Origin: Flavobacterium chungbukense
Lineage (GTDB): Bacteria > Bacteroidota > Bacteroidia > Flavobacteriales > Flavobacteriaceae
Reading direction: 5' to 3'
Assembly: GCF_020805785.1 (NCBI RefSeq)
Contig: NZ_JAJGZV010000001.1
Span: 1,178,001 to 1,242,000, forward strand
Length of the DNA stretch: 64,000 nt
Shown here in pieces: positions 62,701 through 64,000 of the stretch. The notes under the pieces were generated by a model. It was given only the letters and a program-made list of their open reading frames with translations. It was not told the DNA's origin and ran no database searches. Every line of letters begins with the position of its first letter. Within the stretch, counting starts at the first letter, position 1. A program made the position numbers and the translations under genes.

Positions 62701-62781
62701 GGCAGCGGCCCTGGATATCAGATCCTCAAGCGGTATGGTGCCATAACGCAGGGAATGGAAGGAATGGCAGTTGAGATACAT
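59725..62781 (-). CDS. DnaE-type error-prone polymerase (DnaE2/ImuC-like)
   Basis: A 1018-residue C-family polymerase alpha subunit, shorter than replicative DnaE and in the range of DnaE2/ImuC. An N-terminal PHP domain (NCHSFHSLRYGTIPLEDLIS, AMALTDINTVTGIYDFIKGC) leads into the polymerase core with GRGSGANSIIAYCLGITD and catalytic Asp residues in PDFDIDWSWKERD; the third Asp region is near GYSFCKAHSASYA in the thumb/fingers. The C-terminus keeps an OB-fold-like part (VRMLAYLISRKHVPTKMGDM). It starts directly at the stop of the Y-family polymerase gene, so they are coupled. No imuA-type gene is visible, though it could lie beyond 64,000. Confidence 0.92.
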   Translation of the reverse strand: MYLNCHSFHSLRYGTIPLEDLISRAAALGVKAMALTDINTVTGIYDFIKGCQAAGIKPIVGIEFRSEHQLRFIGLAKNAAGLAEMNRFLTRHNFEKTALPQSAPDFKNVFVIYPLENVPAVLKEHEFIGLRPEQTPALVITSWKTKIDRMAVMQPVTFRTKTEYKLHKILRAVDLNIILSRLSAADYCGQYEVMVDLDRILKCYEEYPKIISNTEKIIRECHFEFDFKTPKNKKFYTNNKKDDLQLLTTLAQQGLEWRYGQHNAEAKSRMFRELKVIDQLEFSGYFLITWDIIRFSNSQGFLHIGRGSGANSIIAYCLGITDICPLELDLYFERFLNLNRKSPPDFDIDWSWKERDVILEYIFSRYGYDHVAFCGTNVEFKYRSIFREVGKVFGLPKEELDALAKNPMTLHPANEVVREVQRYGMMLEKYPNQRSMHSCGILISEEPITNYSVLEMPPKGFPIVLFDMHTAEDIGLEKFDILSQRGIGHIDDSVKLIEKNRGVRLNIRDTAISKNEESCNRFLSMGKTIGCFYIESPAMRGLLRRLKCDNYKTLVAASSIIRPGVAQSGMMKEYIFRHNHPDRFEYFHPVFEQQLGETYGIMVYQEDVIKIALHYGGLPAADGDILRRAMSGKGRSKAALQKVKDHFFESCAAQGHPSALSQEIYRQIESFAGYSFCKAHSASYAVESYQSLYLKVHHPIEFMVAVINNQGGFYRTEVYVHEAKMSGAAVHNPCVNKSEFETALYGSDVYLGFMHLQSLESKTAFLIQQEREKNGLYKSIEDFINRIPIGIEAIQILIFIGAFRFTGKTKNQLLVIARLILVNFKPENRNPMLLEQPVKEFVLPKLERSPFEDAFDEIELLGFPVSCSPFDLLRTSFRGNVMAKDLLAHHKKQVRMLAYLISRKHVPTKMGDMYFGTWIDADGEMFDTAHFTDSLAAYPFQGGGCYLLLGNVEVDYHFPTITVIKMTKMPFIPDPRYEHENDWKYKAHQKLREDVSMTHRSPYPQEHEINIPRLKMSN

Positions 62782-63966
62782 TTAATCTGTTTTGCGTTTT
62801 AAAATTTCATTTTTAGTATTGGGTTTAAAAGAGGCGCCTGCGCATCGCATCACAGCATCAAAGCCGTAGCGGTTTTTCATGCGGTCCATAGCCTGATATA
62901 GCGCCAGCATTTCTTCGGTATCATTGAAAAGATCAATCTGATAAGTTCCCCTGACCAGTCCGCTGAACCGCACCCCGATCAGGCGCAGGCGCATCCGGCG
63001 CTGGTAGAGCCTGCCAAAAAGATCCATTGCGGCCTGGGTCAGGATATGATCTGCCGAGGTATACTGCACCCTGCACTGCTTGGTTTCGGTATCAAAATTG
63101 GCGTACCTGATCTTGACCGTAACCGTTGAGGTGAGCCACTGCTCGGAGCGCAGCTGGTAGGAAAGTTTCTCTACCATGCCCAGGATGACCCTTCCCAGTT
63201 TATCCATGTCAATGGTATCCTGTGAAAAAGTATGCTCGGTGGAAATCGACTTTCTTTCGGTATACGGTTCCACGGGGTTATTGTCAATGCCATTGGCTTT
63301 TTTCCAGAGTTCAATGCCGTTCTGGCCGATCATGCGCTGGAGCGCTTCGGCTGGCATTTCAGAAAGTGTCTTAATGGTGCGTATGCCGATTCGGGATAAG
63401 AGCTGGAAGGTTTTATCGCCCACCATCGGTATTTTCCGCACTGAGAGCGGGTTTAAAAAAGACTGCACCAGATGCTCCGGGATTTCAAGGTTCTGTTTCT
63501 GTTTTCCTTCTCCCGTCCCTATTTTTGATACGGTTTTATTCACCGAAAGGGCAAAGGTGAGGGGGAGGCCCGTTTCCTTTGTAATGCGCCGGGAGAGTTC
63601 ATCAGTCCACTTGTAGCTGCCGTAGAATTTATCCATTCCGGTAATGTCCAGATAGAATTCATCGATAGAGGCCTTTTCTGCTACGGGAGCCTTTTCCTGA
63701 ATGATTTCGGTAACCTCATGGGAAAGCCTTGAATAGAGCTCCATATCGCCTTTCATCACTTTGGCCTGCGGACATAACCTGAGTGCCATCTGGATCGGCA
63801 TGGCCGAGCGCACCCCAAAACGTCGCGCCTCATAAGAGCAGGAGGCTACAACGCCCCGATCCCCGCCGCCAATAATCAGCGGAATCCCATTAAGCTCTGA
63901 ATTGGTAAGCCTTTCGCAGGAGACGAAAAATGTGTTCATATCGATGTGTACAATTGCCCGGTTCAT
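62782..63966 (-). CDS. Y-family DNA polymerase (DinB/Pol IV-like)
   Basis: A 394-residue translesion polymerase. Catalytic residues are intact: D in IVHIDMNTFFVSCE and D-E in KASIDEFYLDITG, so unlike ImuB it should be active. Further: NGIPLIIGGGDRGVVASCSY, the helix-hairpin-helix VRKIPMVGDKTFQLLSRIGI, and a little-finger domain at about 235-350. A beta-clamp-binding motif QIDLF is present about 47 residues before the end. Start 63966 (MNRAIVHIDM) is the conserved one; 63978 is also possible. It is the first gene of the polymerase/AlkB operon in this window. Confidence 0.9.
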   Translation of the reverse strand: MNRAIVHIDMNTFFVSCERLTNSELNGIPLIIGGGDRGVVASCSYEARRFGVRSAMPIQMALRLCPQAKVMKGDMELYSRLSHEVTEIIQEKAPVAEKASIDEFYLDITGMDKFYGSYKWTDELSRRITKETGLPLTFALSVNKTVSKIGTGEGKQKQNLEIPEHLVQSFLNPLSVRKIPMVGDKTFQLLSRIGIRTIKTLSEMPAEALQRMIGQNGIELWKKANGIDNNPVEPYTERKSISTEHTFSQDTIDMDKLGRVILGMVEKLSYQLRSEQWLTSTVTVKIRYANFDTETKQCRVQYTSADHILTQAAMDLFGRLYQRRMRLRLIGVRFSGLVRGTYQIDLFNDTEEMLALYQAMDRMKNRYGFDAVMRCAGASFKPNTKNEILKRKTD

Positions 63967-63988
63967 AATCTGTATCATTTATATCTTT

Positions 63989-63996
63989 CAAAATTA
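63989..63996 (-). promoter_or_regulatory. -7 box of the polymerase operon
   Basis: On the minus strand TAATTTTG matches TAnnTTTG, 22 bases before ATG 63966. The -33 region and any SOS operator lie at or beyond the window edge. Confidence 0.4.
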
Positions 63997-64000
63997 GTAC

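Noticed and set aside
53789..64000. Shared 9-mer AATTAGTAC upstream of xseA and the Y-polymerase gene as a common SOS operator
   Set aside because: One 9-mer shared twice in 64 kb of AT-rich DNA is close to chance, and the orientation relative to the genes differs; the second copy touches the window edge.

Overview
The window reads as chromosome of a Flavobacterium-like member of the Bacteroidota. Support comes from a SusC/SusD pair, GLPGLI and DUF4374 proteins, a class Id-type ribonucleotide reductase, promoters of the TAnnTTTG type, and an AT-rich base composition over the first ~39.6 kb. No rRNA, tRNA or CRISPR array was seen.

Left part (1-39,630) is ordinary chromosome. It opens with a polysaccharide-utilisation block: the end of a GH92 alpha-mannosidase, a GH3 beta-glucosidase with a PA14 insert, SusC/SusD, a BNR sialidase-like protein and an M28 peptidase. 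An outer-membrane barrel plus GLPGLI pair follows, then a divergent HxlR/NmrA pair with an operator-promoter overlap. Next comes a seven-gene same-strand block (16.4-27.9 kb, minus): TPR regulator-like protein, ankyrin protein, DUF2271 protein, PepSY-flavodoxin reductase, ApbE, TonB-dependent receptor and DUF4374 lipoprotein. This looks like an iron-acquisition and envelope-redox system; the DUF2271 protein carries a candidate ApbE flavinylation motif. Then come nrdB-nrdA preceded by four TGTTGATAA boxes, a Na+/H+ antiporter, a thioesterase, an SDR gene with a frameshifted divergent HxlR regulator and two copies of a 15-bp palindrome, a membrane-anchored MutS homologue, a UspA protein and mnmE.

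Right part (39,631-64,000 and probably beyond) looks like an integrated element. It begins exactly at the 3' end of mnmE, next to a five-fold 10-bp direct repeat, a zinc-ribbon/double-HTH protein and a tyrosine recombinase. Cargo includes a PaoABC-like molybdenum aldehyde oxidoreductase, an SDR dehydrogenase, a Rieske-FAD oxidoreductase, several small acidic proteins, an SRPBCC protein, and gene remnants (YciF/DUF892, PAS histidine kinase, response regulator, STAS/SpoIIAA). It ends with a GC-richer DNA repair and mutagenesis block: exonuclease VII (xseA-xseB), a UvrD-type helicase, and a coupled Y-family polymerase / DnaE-type polymerase / AlkB operon. The right boundary of the element is not in the window.

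Most interesting points: the mnmE 3'-end insertion with the same FCIGK-stop target known from Salmonella genomic island 1; the repair/mutasome cargo; the DUF2271-ApbE-PepSY redox cluster; the TGTTGATAA array before nrdB; and a 20-copy 7-bp repeat that supplies a stop codon. Functions are assigned by reading motifs only; no database search was run.
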